The notes under the pieces were generated by a model. That model was not told the DNA's origin, did no database searches, and was given only the letters and a program-made list of their open reading frames with translations. From NCBI GenBank assembly GCA_014728035.1, contig WJMJ01000046.1:124001-188000 (forward strand): a DNA stretch of 64,000 nucleotides, given 5' to 3'. This DNA is from Promethearchaeota archaeon. Its GTDB lineage: Archaea; Asgardarchaeota; Thorarchaeia; Thorarchaeales; Thorarchaeaceae. Shown piece after piece: positions 1 through 8,077 of this stretch. The stretch's first letter is position 1; every line of letters starts with the position of its first letter. Position numbers and translations under genes: made by a program.

Positions 1-186
1 TTTATGATCCCATTGATTTGCAATAGGACACGCCGCAGTACATGTGGAGCAGGCGAAACACGCTGAAAGCTCCTCCCCATTTGGCATACTATGTATTGCA
101 TCTCGGAAAGATGAATCTAATGAAGACATTTCAATTGGTTCGATTAGAGTATCTGGCACACCGGCCTTGTCTTTAGTTTCGGCCAT
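1..186 (-). CDS. HdrC-like iron-sulfur protein, N-terminal fragment
   Basis: The first 62 residues are present and the frame runs off the left edge of the window. The visible part carries the motif CFACSTCTAACP (CX2CX2CX3CP, residues about 43-54), a classical 4Fe-4S ligand set. A short acidic N-terminus followed by this motif is typical of heterodisulfide reductase subunit C and related ferredoxin-like electron carriers, which pass electrons between cytoplasmic redox partners. Only one of the two clusters expected for HdrC is visible. A related 4Fe-4S subunit of another oxidoreductase is possible. Confidence 0.7.
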   Translation of the reverse strand, partial: MAETKDKAGVPDTLIEPIEMSSLDSSFRDAIHSMPNGEELSACFACSTCTAACPIANQWDHK

Positions 187-283
187 GATTTCACCACAGG
201 TTTGAATGCCTGAATAGTTATGTTTGCGAACTTACTGCCTATATTTAATCTTTGCAGAGTGACAACACATTAAGAACTCAATC

Positions 284-502
284 CTATGGTTGTTGTTCAG
301 CTGGAAGACCTCGACGATAAGCCAAGTAGAGAATGCAGAAAATAGGAGGCAGTATGAGTATCTCATAAAGAAGGACAGATAATAGAGGTTCCTCGGTTAA
401 TGGGTATGACATACCACCAATTGCAGCGAATATAACACATATCACTCCTGCAATACCGAGTATCCAGTGTCGAGTTGGCTTCATGGATACAGAACTGAAC
501 AT
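284..502 (-). CDS. Small two-helix membrane protein, unknown
   Basis: I do not recognise this 72-residue protein. It has two hydrophobic stretches, about residues 14-31 and 41-60, separated by a short acidic loop, followed by a basic end (YRRGLP). This predicts two membrane-spanning helices. An AGAGGT-like ribosome binding site about five bases before the ATG supports the start at the first methionine. It lies in line with the replication genes upstream and the HdrC-like gene downstream, but nothing ties its function to either. Confidence 0.5.
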   Translation of the reverse strand: MFSSVSMKPTRHWILGIAGVICVIFAAIGGMSYPLTEEPLLSVLLYEILILPPIFCILYLAYRRGLPAEQQP

Positions 503-529
503 TCTACCTCTTAGTGCTTTCGTTCTGCA

Positions 530-811
530 CTAAATTGAATCACGAACCAAAATAAGTTGAGAAAGAAGATTATCATGACTGGCATCAATGTACACTTGAA
601 GTTTGTTAGTAAGTTCAAGTATGTAAGTAATCAGATTGTTAGGATTTCCATGTAAGGCTACCAGGGTGGTAGTTCGTTCATCTTTCAATAATCTGAACAC
701 ATTAGATAATGCAACACGTAACTTTTCAAAATTAGATGCAGTATCAGTTTTTGTCTTAACCAAATCAGCAATTATAGCGGATAGTTGTTCTTCCACAAAA
801 TTTTCACTCAT
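530..811 (-). CDS. Small helical protein, unknown
   Basis: A 93-residue, charged, probably all-helical protein with no cysteines or membrane segments that I cannot assign to a family. The start is set at the ATG of MSENF because AGGTGA sits five bases before it. It follows the GINS15 gene by only 13 bases, so it probably shares its transcript with the replication operon. Nothing in the sequence defines its role. Confidence 0.5.
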   Translation of the reverse strand: MSENFVEEQLSAIIADLVKTKTDTASNFEKLRVALSNVFRLLKDERTTTLVALHGNPNNLITYILELTNKLQVYIDASHDNLLSQLILVRDSI

Positions 812-824
812 GATTTTCACCTAA

Positions 825-1436
825 TTATTTTTGAGAAACTACTCTTACTGCTACATGATTATGAATCATATTTTTCGCATTAGGCGCTGGAACCGAAGCT
901 ATATCCTCAGCTTTGAACGGACCAAGTGTGGTTCCATCGATGCCAACACTCGCCGGAACATCGGTTAGAAATTTCAATGTTATATATTCGATTTCTCCTT
1001 CGGATTCAGGTGGCTTTTCCACGATATCATCAGTTGGACGAGTTTTGGAAGCTCTGTCAGATGAAACAGATCCAGCAAGCGATTCTTCTATGAACTTACT
1101 ATGAGCTTCCATTCCTCTAAGAACGCGATTATACAGCTCTTCTTCGGAGATTGTCATTAGACCTACTGGTCGCTTTCCTGCCAAAGCGGCATCAACTATT
1201 TTTCTACTTCGGATTTGAAGCAAATCACGAATCATAAATTCAAGATTCTGAATCTCTTGAGTAAAGAGGTTAGCTTGCAATTGATTATCAGCATCAGTGT
1301 GAGCAAGAGATAGACGTGTTTTTGATAGGTAGGAAATCATGTCGCCTAATCGCAAATCCTCAAGATCCCCTAATTCATCGAATTTTACTTCGGATTTCCA
1401 AATACGATATACATCATCATAGCTTAGTTTACTCAA
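825..1436 (-). CDS. GINS complex subunit, Gins15 type
   Basis: GINS binds MCM and the Cdc45/RecJ-like protein to form the archaeal CMG replicative helicase. The order here is an N-terminal helical A domain (from about residue 1 to 110, with the conserved LLQIRSRKIVD segment), a low-complexity linker, and a small C-terminal beta-rich B domain (YITLKFLTDVPASVGID...GPF). That is the Sld5/Psf1 (Gins15) arrangement. The reading frame is open further upstream, but a TTG at 1436 preceded by AAAGGAG is the likely start. It gives 203 residues beginning MSKLSYDD and overlaps the end of priS by 8 bases, indicating translational coupling. The second GINS subunit lies next to MCM at 42.3-42.9 kb. Confidence 0.85.
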   Translation of the reverse strand: MSKLSYDDVYRIWKSEVKFDELGDLEDLRLGDMISYLSKTRLSLAHTDADNQLQANLFTQEIQNLEFMIRDLLQIRSRKIVDAALAGKRPVGLMTISEEELYNRVLRGMEAHSKFIEESLAGSVSSDRASKTRPTDDIVEKPPESEGEIEYITLKFLTDVPASVGIDGTTLGPFKAEDIASVPAPNAKNMIHNHVAVRVVSQK

Positions 1437-2865
1437 GATAAGCCACTCCTTTGCATAACAGGAATACTGCAGCAGGCATCGGTAACTCCAATGTTTCATC
1501 TCCATACGGACCAAATAATTCAGAGTCTATTTTGAATGAGGGAACTTTGATAATGCCACCAAGTGTACGAACCTTCAATGTACCCGTATTGAAAGCAATT
1601 GCATCGGAAAAGGGGTTGAAAGAGTCTATTTGCTCTCGGGTCAGTCTATTAACCTTGAAACCAGTCTTGCCATTTATACTGCCAATTAGCCGGATTACTC
1701 GCTTTATGTCATGTGTGACGGGTTCGTCAATATTTGCACCATATGCTTCAACTGCACGAACCGCAATTTCTTGCCAAGATTTTTCACCCACACCTCTGAC
1801 CTTGGGACTTAGTGTTGGTGGAACTTTTTTCAAGCCATGAATGGCTTCTTGCTTACTAGCTTTAAGAGGTTTCACCCATCTTTCTGTACCCGAATAAGTT
1901 TCAATATTACGTATGAATTCAATCATTGCCTCTGGAACGCGATTTGCCCAACCTGGAACACTCAGCTCTTTGATAGCAGAGGTTTGTAAGGGGATTTTCT
2001 CAGAAACCATTACCAATGGTGTTTTGTAATCATCAGCAGCGACCTTTGATCTAAGTGACGCAGTTGTAAAACCAGTACCTTGAAGATAATGAACAATTTC
2101 GACTCGTGCTGAGGAATCAAGAGAGTATATTCGAGGATCTTGAATACGAAGGTGATATCCACGATGGCCGCTATAGTTTAGCACAATATTCTCTGATGCA
2201 AACCCAAAATCCTCTGTAAGAAAAATGTCATACAATTTCAGGGTGTTCTCTTTTGCATCCTTCAAACAATCATCGCAAATCCATTTACGGGTGCTAAAGC
2301 TCGAACCTCCACAGGAGGAGCATCCTTCAGAAGGAGGTCTTCCGAGTCCAGCCTCGTCACAATCGGGAGTGTTGCATTTCCAAGAATCATGTCTATTCGT
2401 ACAATCAGAGTCTAAATGATCAGCATCGATATCGAAAACCAATTCAGCACCTTGCCATTTTTTTTCGTGCATGAATCGGGCAACCGGAGTTTCGTAAAAA
2501 GCTGCTGAATGATATACACTATGAGGTGCAGCTTGTACAAGTTCATGCAACAGAGCATCTCTATTCTGAAAACCTAAATGGCGTACCCAATTTGTCATCT
2601 GAATTTCACTCGAGTGACAAAAAGGACAGTTAGATAATCGTACATAAGAAGTTCCAGACCGACCACATCCTATTTCCTTTTGCTCACCAGATTCGGATAG
2701 GAAAGAGCGATTAGGACATCGCCAAGTCAGAGTAAGTAGTTCCATTCCAAACTCGCGTGTATTTAGTTTAGAGGGGATATCAATAAGGTCAGCATTTTCA
2801 ATATAATAGTCTTGAAAAGTAAGCTGCAGAAACTTCTGTTTTCGTTGAATGGGATTTATCGCCAT
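1429..2865 (-). CDS. priS: DNA primase catalytic subunit PriS
   Basis: Catalytic subunit of the archaeo-eukaryotic primase, which makes the primers for DNA replication. The active-site acidic motif VFDIDADH is at residues 143-150, the SGHRGYHLRI basic/histidine motif is further on, and the conserved region DIKRVIRLIGSINGKTG follows in the C-terminal half. A cysteine-rich zinc knuckle lies just after the DxD motif (several CxxC pairs, residues about 155-200). At 478 residues it is longer than most archaeal PriS proteins. The excess includes a second four-cysteine cluster at residues 50-83, inserted between the REFG and WVRHLGF blocks. It is in an operon with PCNA upstream and GINS15 downstream. 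The PriL subunit is not in the window. Confidence 0.93.
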   Translation of the reverse strand: MAINPIQRKQKFLQLTFQDYYIENADLIDIPSKLNTREFGMELLTLTWRCPNRSFLSESGEQKEIGCGRSGTSYVRLSNCPFCHSSEIQMTNWVRHLGFQNRDALLHELVQAAPHSVYHSAAFYETPVARFMHEKKWQGAELVFDIDADHLDSDCTNRHDSWKCNTPDCDEAGLGRPPSEGCSSCGGSSFSTRKWICDDCLKDAKENTLKLYDIFLTEDFGFASENIVLNYSGHRGYHLRIQDPRIYSLDSSARVEIVHYLQGTGFTTASLRSKVAADDYKTPLVMVSEKIPLQTSAIKELSVPGWANRVPEAMIEFIRNIETYSGTERWVKPLKASKQEAIHGLKKVPPTLSPKVRGVGEKSWQEIAVRAVEAYGANIDEPVTHDIKRVIRLIGSINGKTGFKVNRLTREQIDSFNPFSDAIAFNTGTLKVRTLGGIIKVPSFKIDSELFGPYGDETLELPMPAAVFLLCKGVAYLE

Positions 2866-2929
2866 TTTTACTGCAACTCACAATTCAAGGAAGCAAATGA
2901 AGATTGATTTATTCTTTGTATTATAACAG

Positions 2930-3682
2930 TTATCTTCTTTCAACACGTGGTGCTAAGATAAAACTAATTCTGCCAGCTTCTGCTATTGAGAATTCCATGA
3001 GAATTGGTTTGTTCGAGCTGAATTGAATAATGACACTGTCACTGGCCATAGCTTTGGATATATCGGACAAGTATGTAATTGCATACATTGATGACGATTT
3101 CTTCTTGCTCTTCAAATCACACAATGCAGATTCTTCACCTGTTTTTAGAATCACTTCAGCTTCTCCTGTGTCACTATCACCAAGAAATGTTAACGAATTT
3201 TCATCTGCAGTTATTCTGAGGTAAGTTGAAACTACACTGATGTCTTTGACAGCCTGTTTAAACGCATCAGCAAAAAGTTCAGCTTGTACATCAAACTGAA
3301 TTGAGGGTTGTTTTGTACGTTCAGAGGGAGGTGTTAAAAGCTGAAGACTGAATCTTCGCTCAGCTTGTCCAAACATTTCAATCTCAAACCGGCTATCGGA
3401 TTCGTTATGAGTGAATACAAGCTTATCATCACCTGCCATTCTCTTACTGACTTTAGTAAGCTCATCAACTCCAAGACAGATTTCTATCTCACCGTCACAC
3501 TCAAATTCCTGAAATATTGCGGCAGGTAAATCAAGTGAGATCATTGCTGCTTTTGAGGAATCTAGTTGTCGCAAGGACATTCCTTTTTCAGATATTACAA
3601 AATGAGTTTCTGTCAGTAAAGTGGCTAAAGCATCAACTATTAGTTTCCAAGTCTTTGAACTATCAAGGGTCGCATGAAACAT
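2930..3682 (-). CDS. pcn: DNA polymerase sliding clamp (PCNA)
   Basis: A 250-residue protein of normal PCNA length. Recognisable landmarks are the N-terminal MFHATLDSSKTWKLIVDAL block, the segment SLRQLDSSKAAMISLDLP, and the C-terminal ILAPRVE tail that forms part of the docking pocket for PIP-box partners. It forms the ring that tethers PolD, RFC, Fen1 and ligase to DNA. It sits between an OB-fold gene and priS, in the same direction. Only one PCNA gene is present in this window, and the clamp loader genes are at 43-45 kb. Confidence 0.95.
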   Translation of the reverse strand: MFHATLDSSKTWKLIVDALATLLTETHFVISEKGMSLRQLDSSKAAMISLDLPAAIFQEFECDGEIEICLGVDELTKVSKRMAGDDKLVFTHNESDSRFEIEMFGQAERRFSLQLLTPPSERTKQPSIQFDVQAELFADAFKQAVKDISVVSTYLRITADENSLTFLGDSDTGEAEVILKTGEESALCDLKSKKKSSSMYAITYLSDISKAMASDSVIIQFSSNKPILMEFSIAEAGRISFILAPRVERR

Positions 3683-3694
3683 CTTCTATCATCC

Positions 3695-4057
3695 TCAACT
3701 GATTTCAATATCAGGATTTAACTCAAGTGCCTCTTTGTAAAGCTTAACATCAAGCGAGTTAACATTATGTGCAAATGAAACAGCAATCATAAGTTCGTTG
3801 CCATCAGTACTTGTTCGTTCAACAACATCTCCAATAAGTAAATATTTCTCGTCAACGTTGAGAGTTCCTTCTACTTGTACTTGAATTGATTTATGCTGAT
3901 TTGGTTCATCCATTACATCCTGAACAAGTGCAATTCCTGCTTTTGCTTGTACAACAATACCAATTATGCGAACCGGACTTTGGGTTTCAGCAGTGATTTC
4001 ACGTACTCTTACCAATCGTGCTGGCTCGCGTCGTTTGAATTCTTTTTCCTCACTCAA
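3695..4057 (-). CDS. OB-fold protein, RPA-small-subunit-like
   Basis: A 120-residue protein with the alternating hydrophobic pattern of one OB fold: RIIGIVVQAK, ALVQDVMDE, SIQVQVEG and YLLIGDVVE form likely strands, and a helix follows at the C-terminus (VKLYKEALEL). This resembles the small RPA14/RPA32-type single-strand DNA binding subunits, and its place directly before pcn and priS fits. The start is a TTG preceded by GGTG. The exact family is not certain, and an RNA-binding OB protein is an alternative. Confidence 0.5.
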   Translation of the reverse strand: MSEEKEFKRREPARLVRVREITAETQSPVRIIGIVVQAKAGIALVQDVMDEPNQHKSIQVQVEGTLNVDEKYLLIGDVVERTSTDGNELMIAVSFAHNVNSLDVKLYKEALELNPDIEIS

Positions 4058-4198
4058 ATCGATTCACACCGTATTGTGTATTTTCCAGAATTGCTCATCA
4101 ATGATTAATTTTTCGTACCTATAAAGGCTGATATGTCTCAAACTATAAGAACTAATATGCAGAGAACTGTATCTCATACAGCACTTATTAATCCATAA

Positions 4199-4522
4199 TC
4201 AATATCGCCGCCAAGTAGAAGAACATTTCGTACATCGATAAAATTCTGTTGCACCTTCATCTCCACGACGAGTTTGAAGAGTCCAATAGTATGCTTCATT
4301 ATGTCCACATTTTGGACAAGACGCCTTAGTAATAGGCATTGGAATCGAATCATCTTCGACAACAATTATTTTGTCACGAGGGGTCTTCTCAATTGGTTGG
4401 GATACCATCATATCGCCTTCTGGATTTTCAATATACCCACAACTACGACATCGCAAAACTCGAGTTCCATCTTCTTTCGTAAAGGGAACCATCATTGCAC
4501 CACATTCATCACAAAACTGCAT
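4199..4522 (-). CDS. tfs: Transcription factor S (TFIIS-like cleavage factor)
   Basis: Stimulates transcript cleavage by stalled RNA polymerase. The 107 residues contain two zinc ribbons: an N-terminal one (CDEC...CRSC, residues 4-33) and a C-terminal one (CPKC...CTKC, residues about 69-100). The second carries the acidic tip RRGDEGATEF, whose Asp-Glu pair enters the polymerase active site. AGGTGA seven bases before the ATG supports the start. The next genes downstream encode the OB-fold protein and PCNA. Confidence 0.93.
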   Translation of the reverse strand: MQFCDECGAMMVPFTKEDGTRVLRCRSCGYIENPEGDMMVSQPIEKTPRDKIIVVEDDSIPMPITKASCPKCGHNEAYYWTLQTRRGDEGATEFYRCTKCSSTWRRY

Positions 4523-4573
4523 AATCGAGTCACCTCGTGTATCGCAGAGGATGATAAAGAGGTCAATTAAGGC

Positions 4574-5008
4574 TTACTGAACCTCTGTAAGTCGCTTAGG
4601 AAATAATGTTGAAACTTTCTCAAGAAAGACTGTAAATGCGTGAGACGCGATTCTACGTTCTTCTTTCCTACTCACATCCATTGTAAGAGGTAAATGAGGC
4701 ACCAAACTATCGACAATGAAAGCGATAGTTATTTTATTTTTCATCCAGAGATATGCAATAAGTGCTTCATATGCATCAGCTGCCCGGCCAGCATCAGTAC
4801 GACCACTTATGTATGAATAAAAATTGGTTGAACGAATAGCATTTGCAAGAATTCGGTCTTGTACTTTTTCACCAGTCGCATGCCCTAGAACAACAGATTT
4901 AGCAAGAGAATAGCACAGATTGACAACACCATCCCCAATCTGTGCTAATCCTTGGTCGGATACGATTTGACTCATATGATTGTGAAGAACCAAAGAGTCC
5001 CAAATCAT
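4574..5008 (-). CDS. RNase III-like helical protein (archaeal family)
   Basis: Matches the small archaeal RNase-III-like family by the block LAQIGDGVVNLCYSLAKS, followed by ATGEKVQDRILANAIR and DAYEALIAYLW. These reproduce the helical nuclease-domain pattern, but without a double-strand RNA binding domain. At about 144 residues it has the usual length. The ORF is open to 5023 from a TTG, but the ATG at 5008 (MIWDSL) is the more likely start. It lies between tfs and rpo11. Catalytic activity cannot be judged from the sequence. Confidence 0.75.
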   Translation of the reverse strand: MIWDSLVLHNHMSQIVSDQGLAQIGDGVVNLCYSLAKSVVLGHATGEKVQDRILANAIRSTNFYSYISGRTDAGRAADAYEALIAYLWMKNKITIAFIVDSLVPHLPLTMDVSRKEERRIASHAFTVFLEKVSTLFPKRLTEVQ

Positions 5009-5034
5009 TTTGCACAAACCCAAATTGATTTCGA

Positions 5035-5325
5035 TTATTCAATACTGTGGTCTGAAACAGACTGTTCAAACTTCTTTCTAAATTCCTCGGTACGTGCTAG
5101 CATTTTTTCCAATGCATCCCGAAGAACAGTGTTGCATTGGCGCCTTTTAGTTCTAATAGTGAAGACCGGATTTGAGAGTAGAGGATGTTCAATAATATAT
5201 CCTGCAAACTCTACAGTTTCTTCTTCTAAAAGGGTCTTACGAAGAAGGTTTGGAAATGCATGTTTTTCTCCACCTATTTCAAACTTCAATTCATAACGGG
5301 TATTTTCAATGATTTTTGGTTCCAT
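5035..5325 (-). CDS. rpo11: RNA polymerase subunit Rpo11 (RpoL)
   Basis: A 96-residue homologue of eukaryotic Rpb11, which pairs with Rpo3 in the assembly platform of RNA polymerase. The conserved pattern GGEKHAFPNLLRKTLL, then FAGYIIEHPLLSNPVFTIRTK, then a C-terminal helix, is complete. It starts four bases after the csl4 stop codon, so the two genes are probably co-transcribed. Confidence 0.92.
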   Translation of the reverse strand: MEPKIIENTRYELKFEIGGEKHAFPNLLRKTLLEEETVEFAGYIIEHPLLSNPVFTIRTKRRQCNTVLRDALEKMLARTEEFRKKFEQSVSDHSIE

Positions 5326-5328
5326 TTT

Positions 5329-6051
5329 TTATCGCCTCTTTCTCCGCGAACGGTCTCGACTCTTACCACGTCCTCTACCATGCCGGCTATCTCTACGGTC
5401 ACTATACCTTCGATCAGAACGAGATCTTCGTCTAGGAGCTAAATCAGGACGTGTTTCAAGTCTAAAACGTTGACCATAATCTTTTGCAACCTCACGAGTT
5501 TCTCTATTCTCGCAACGAAGACAAATAAGATTGTTATGGCTAGTTAACGTCAGTACATTACCACAACGGACACATTTACCAAGGATAACACCAAAATCCT
5601 TCCCAACTAGACTTAGTTCAGTAGGAATAGTTTGAGAGCTAATAGCTCTTGCACGGACTATATCCTGAGGCTTGAGCACATCACGCATACTCTTAACATA
5701 TCGACGAGTAACATTGCTAATATGAATTTCACCAACGAAAGGACTTAGTGCATTCTCATCATTTCGTTTTACAATACTAACTTCAGCACGTTGGTCCCAA
5801 ACATTAGTTACTTCTCCCATCAATATATCATCCTCTACGGGAAGAGATAATTTGTCATTGCCCTCAGCAGATAATACTTGGATACTTCTTTCCTTAAAAT
5901 CAATTGATACACCGCCAAAAGTTGCGGCATAGACGACGCCATCTCTTTCAAAAGTCCCTAAACTGGGGCTCAGCTCTTCAATCACACATAATTGATCCCC
6001 TGGGACCACAACATCGCCACTTTTTACATCAGCCATTCTATTCACACTCAT
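5329..6051 (-). CDS. csl4: Exosome subunit Csl4 with an RS-rich tail
   Basis: RNA-binding cap subunit of the archaeal exosome. The N-terminal domain (VVVPGDQLCVIEELSPSLGTFERDG), the central S1-like beta barrel (ILMGEVTNVWDQRAEVSI...GEIHISNV) and the zinc ribbon (CVRCGNVL...CLRC) are all present in the usual order. Unusually, the last 35 or so residues are almost entirely Arg, Ser, Asp and Gly, with repeated RS/SR and DRR units. Translation may start at the first ATG, inside the upstream methyltransferase gene (14-base overlap), or at the ATG of MADVKSG at 6036. Confidence 0.9.
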   Translation of the reverse strand: MSVNRMADVKSGDVVVPGDQLCVIEELSPSLGTFERDGVVYAATFGGVSIDFKERSIQVLSAEGNDKLSLPVEDDILMGEVTNVWDQRAEVSIVKRNDENALSPFVGEIHISNVTRRYVKSMRDVLKPQDIVRARAISSQTIPTELSLVGKDFGVILGKCVRCGNVLTLTSHNNLICLRCENRETREVAKDYGQRFRLETRPDLAPRRRSRSDRRYSDRRDSRHGRGRGKSRDRSRRKRR

Positions 6052-6667
6052 CGGATTTTATACGGTACAAGTCAACTCGTGTCAGATGCCTTGCCTTCTT
6101 ATGAAACGAATAAAGTTTGGGAATTGGGAATTGAAAGGTTTCAATTTGAGTAACTGTTCCACCCATTTCTTCAATAGCGTTTTTCAAGAAGATTCTATTT
6201 TTTTCACCTGCAAGATGTATACTGTAAATTACTCGGGCAATGGACAATGCTGTTTCTAGAAATGCTACATCAGCACCTCGTTTTTTGACTCCGAAAGGAG
6301 GATTACACACAACTGTATCAACTGACCTTTGAAGTGTGAAAGAGGAAACATTTGCTAAAACCCAGTCCGTTAATTCTTCAATCCCGAGTGTAGAAGAATT
6401 TTGTTGAGACACCTTTAAGGCTTTGGATTGGATGTCAATTCCAAGGGAAAAAGAAGCTCCCAATAGTGCTGCCCCAAGTGCAAAGATGCCATCACCACAA
6501 CCCAAATCAACAACAAATCGATTTCTGATATCGTTGTGATCCATCTCAGCAGAATACAGAATGGACGCAACAATAGATGCAGGAGTTGGATATTGCTCGT
6601 ATCGTATTTCGTGGTCTTGAGACCTGTCTATCTGCTGCAACGCGATTTCCAAATCTCTTAGACGCAT
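6038..6667 (-). CDS. METTL5-like N6-adenine RNA methyltransferase
   Basis: A SAM-dependent methyltransferase with motif I VDLGCGDGIFALGAALLGA and the adenine-N6 catalytic motif NPPFG. Upstream it has the YPTPASIVASIL segment found in the METTL5/archaeal rRNA methyltransferase group. The probable substrate is an adenosine in small-subunit rRNA. The ATG at 6667 (MRLRDLEIAL) is preferred because AAGGTG lies six bases upstream. It heads the operon with csl4, rpo11 and tfs and is divergent from orc1/cdc6 across the putative origin. Confidence 0.82.
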   Translation of the reverse strand: MRLRDLEIALQQIDRSQDHEIRYEQYPTPASIVASILYSAEMDHNDIRNRFVVDLGCGDGIFALGAALLGASFSLGIDIQSKALKVSQQNSSTLGIEELTDWVLANVSSFTLQRSVDTVVCNPPFGVKKRGADVAFLETALSIARVIYSIHLAGEKNRIFLKNAIEEMGGTVTQIETFQFPIPKLYSFHKKARHLTRVDLYRIKSDECE

Positions 6668-6802
6668 GAGAAACACCTTGAATATAGTCTATACGGAATT
6701 ATATCCGAATAGATGTTTTGATAAAACCACAACTAATGTATTACGTAGCTTTATCTTGTTCCATTCTCCAGTGGAAATGCAAGTGTTCCACTAGAACTAC
6801 CC
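6668..6802. other. Putative replication origin next to orc1/cdc6
   Basis: The 135-base intergenic region between the METTL5-like gene and orc1/cdc6 holds a near-canonical origin recognition box, TTCTCCAGTGGAAAT (6764-6778). A facing, slightly diverged copy, GTTCCACTAGAAC (6785-6797), forms an inverted pair. A second inverted repeat, CGGA-ATTATA-TCCG, lies around 6692-6705 and overlaps a TATA-like element on the minus strand that probably drives the METTL5-csl4 operon. Archaeal origins are commonly found beside orc1/cdc6 and carry such paired ORBs. No long AT-rich unwinding tract is obvious. Confidence 0.65.
6764..6797. repeat. Facing pair of ORB-like boxes
   Basis: The left box contains CTCCAGTGGAAA and the right box, read on the minus strand, GTTCTAGTGGAAC. 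They share the AGTGGAA core of archaeal origin recognition boxes and are separated by about six bases. The G-string expected beside a full-length ORB is weak or absent, so these resemble mini-ORBs. Confidence 0.65.
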
Positions 6803-8077
6803 TTGCTTTCGAATGGAGCTGAAAAGAAGTTGGAAAAACCATTAGACAAATTATTTGACAAATTTCTTCAAGGGCAAGCTATCTTTAGACAAAGAAACAC
6901 ATTACGACCAACCTACGTTCCAGAAGAATTACCGTATCGAGATGAACAGATGGGAAGGATAGGCTCGATTCTGGGACCTGCTTTGAGAGGAGCTCCTCCT
7001 TCAAACATCCTTTGTTATGGAAAGACGGGTACAGGAAAAACAGTGGTCGCAAAATACGTTCTTCAGTTATTGGTAAGCAAGGCGGAACAAAGTGGAATAA
7101 AACCACCACTAGCAGCTTTTGTAAACTGCAGAATAGTTGGGACTAACTATCGAGTATTGAAAAGGCTTTGCGATCAAATTGGAGCTACAATGCCAGATGG
7201 TTCAGAGGTCCCATTCACAGGACTACCAACTGATGAAATCAGATCAATACTCAAGAAGAAACTTGACAAAGAGCCAAGTATTCTTGTTGTTGTGCTTGAT
7301 GAAGTAGATAGTCTGGTGAAAAGGGATGTCAATCAAGGAAACGATATACTCTACAGTTTAACAAGAATGAATAGTGAGCTGGCAAATAGTAGAATTTCAA
7401 TAATAGGAATTAGTAATGACCTTAAATTTAAAGAGGTCTTAGATCCAAGAGTTCTCAGTACATTAGGAGAAGAAGAAGTAATATTTCCTCCGTACAATGC
7501 AGTTGAACTCAAGGGGATTTTGCAACAGAGAGTCAAGATTGCATTTAATGAAGGTGCAATATCGGATGAGGGTGTGATTAATCTTGTTGGCGCCCTAGCC
7601 GCACAAGAACATGGTGATGCCCGTAGAGCACTAGACCTGCTCAGAACAGCTGGAGAATTAGCAGAACGTAGAGGAGACGAAACAGTCAGTCAAGAACATG
7701 TCAGAGAGGCTCAAAAGGTAATTGAAAGAGATACCATTACGGAAACGGTCAAAACACTTCCGCTACAATCAAAAGCAGTTCTGTTTGCAGTATATGCACT
7801 TGCAAATAAAGGGAAAAGAGACATCTTCACTGGCGAATGCTACAATGTATATACAGAGATTGCCAAAGTTCTGTCAATAGATACATTGACTCAAAGACGT
7901 ATTAGTGATCTTATAAGCGAGCTTGATATGCTGGGCTTGATTAACACTACGGTGATATCAAAGGGGCGATATGGACGAACCAAAAAAATCCGGTTAGCTG
8001 TAAGTAAGCGTCAAATTGGAACAATTCTGAACGAGGACACGCGATTAGGCAAAATCTCAAAAGAACTATTGACCTAG
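6803..8077 (+). CDS. cdc6: Replication initiator Orc1/Cdc6 (first copy)
   Basis: AAA+ initiator that binds origin recognition boxes and loads MCM. It has the N-terminal YVPEELPYRDEQ motif, Walker A YGKTGTGKTVV (about residues 72-82), Walker B VVVLDEVDSL, sensor 1 IIGISND, sensor 2 HGDARRALDLLR and a C-terminal winged-helix domain (RRISDLISELDMLGLI). The 424 residues are a full-length protein. The frame begins with a TTG at 6803. A second TTG downstream (before GAAAAACCA) is also possible because GGAG precedes it. It converges with the DP1 gene, overlapping by 4 bases. The adjacent ORB-like boxes suggest that this protein marks the origin. Confidence 0.93.
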   Translation: MLSNGAEKKLEKPLDKLFDKFLQGQAIFRQRNTLRPTYVPEELPYRDEQMGRIGSILGPALRGAPPSNILCYGKTGTGKTVVAKYVLQLLVSKAEQSGIKPPLAAFVNCRIVGTNYRVLKRLCDQIGATMPDGSEVPFTGLPTDEIRSILKKKLDKEPSILVVVLDEVDSLVKRDVNQGNDILYSLTRMNSELANSRISIIGISNDLKFKEVLDPRVLSTLGEEEVIFPPYNAVELKGILQQRVKIAFNEGAISDEGVINLVGALAAQEHGDARRALDLLRTAGELAERRGDETVSQEHVREAQKVIERDTITETVKTLPLQSKAVLFAVYALANKGKRDIFTGECYNVYTEIAKVLSIDTLTQRRISDLISELDMLGLINTTVISKGRYGRTKKIRLAVSKRQIGTILNEDTRLGKISKELLT

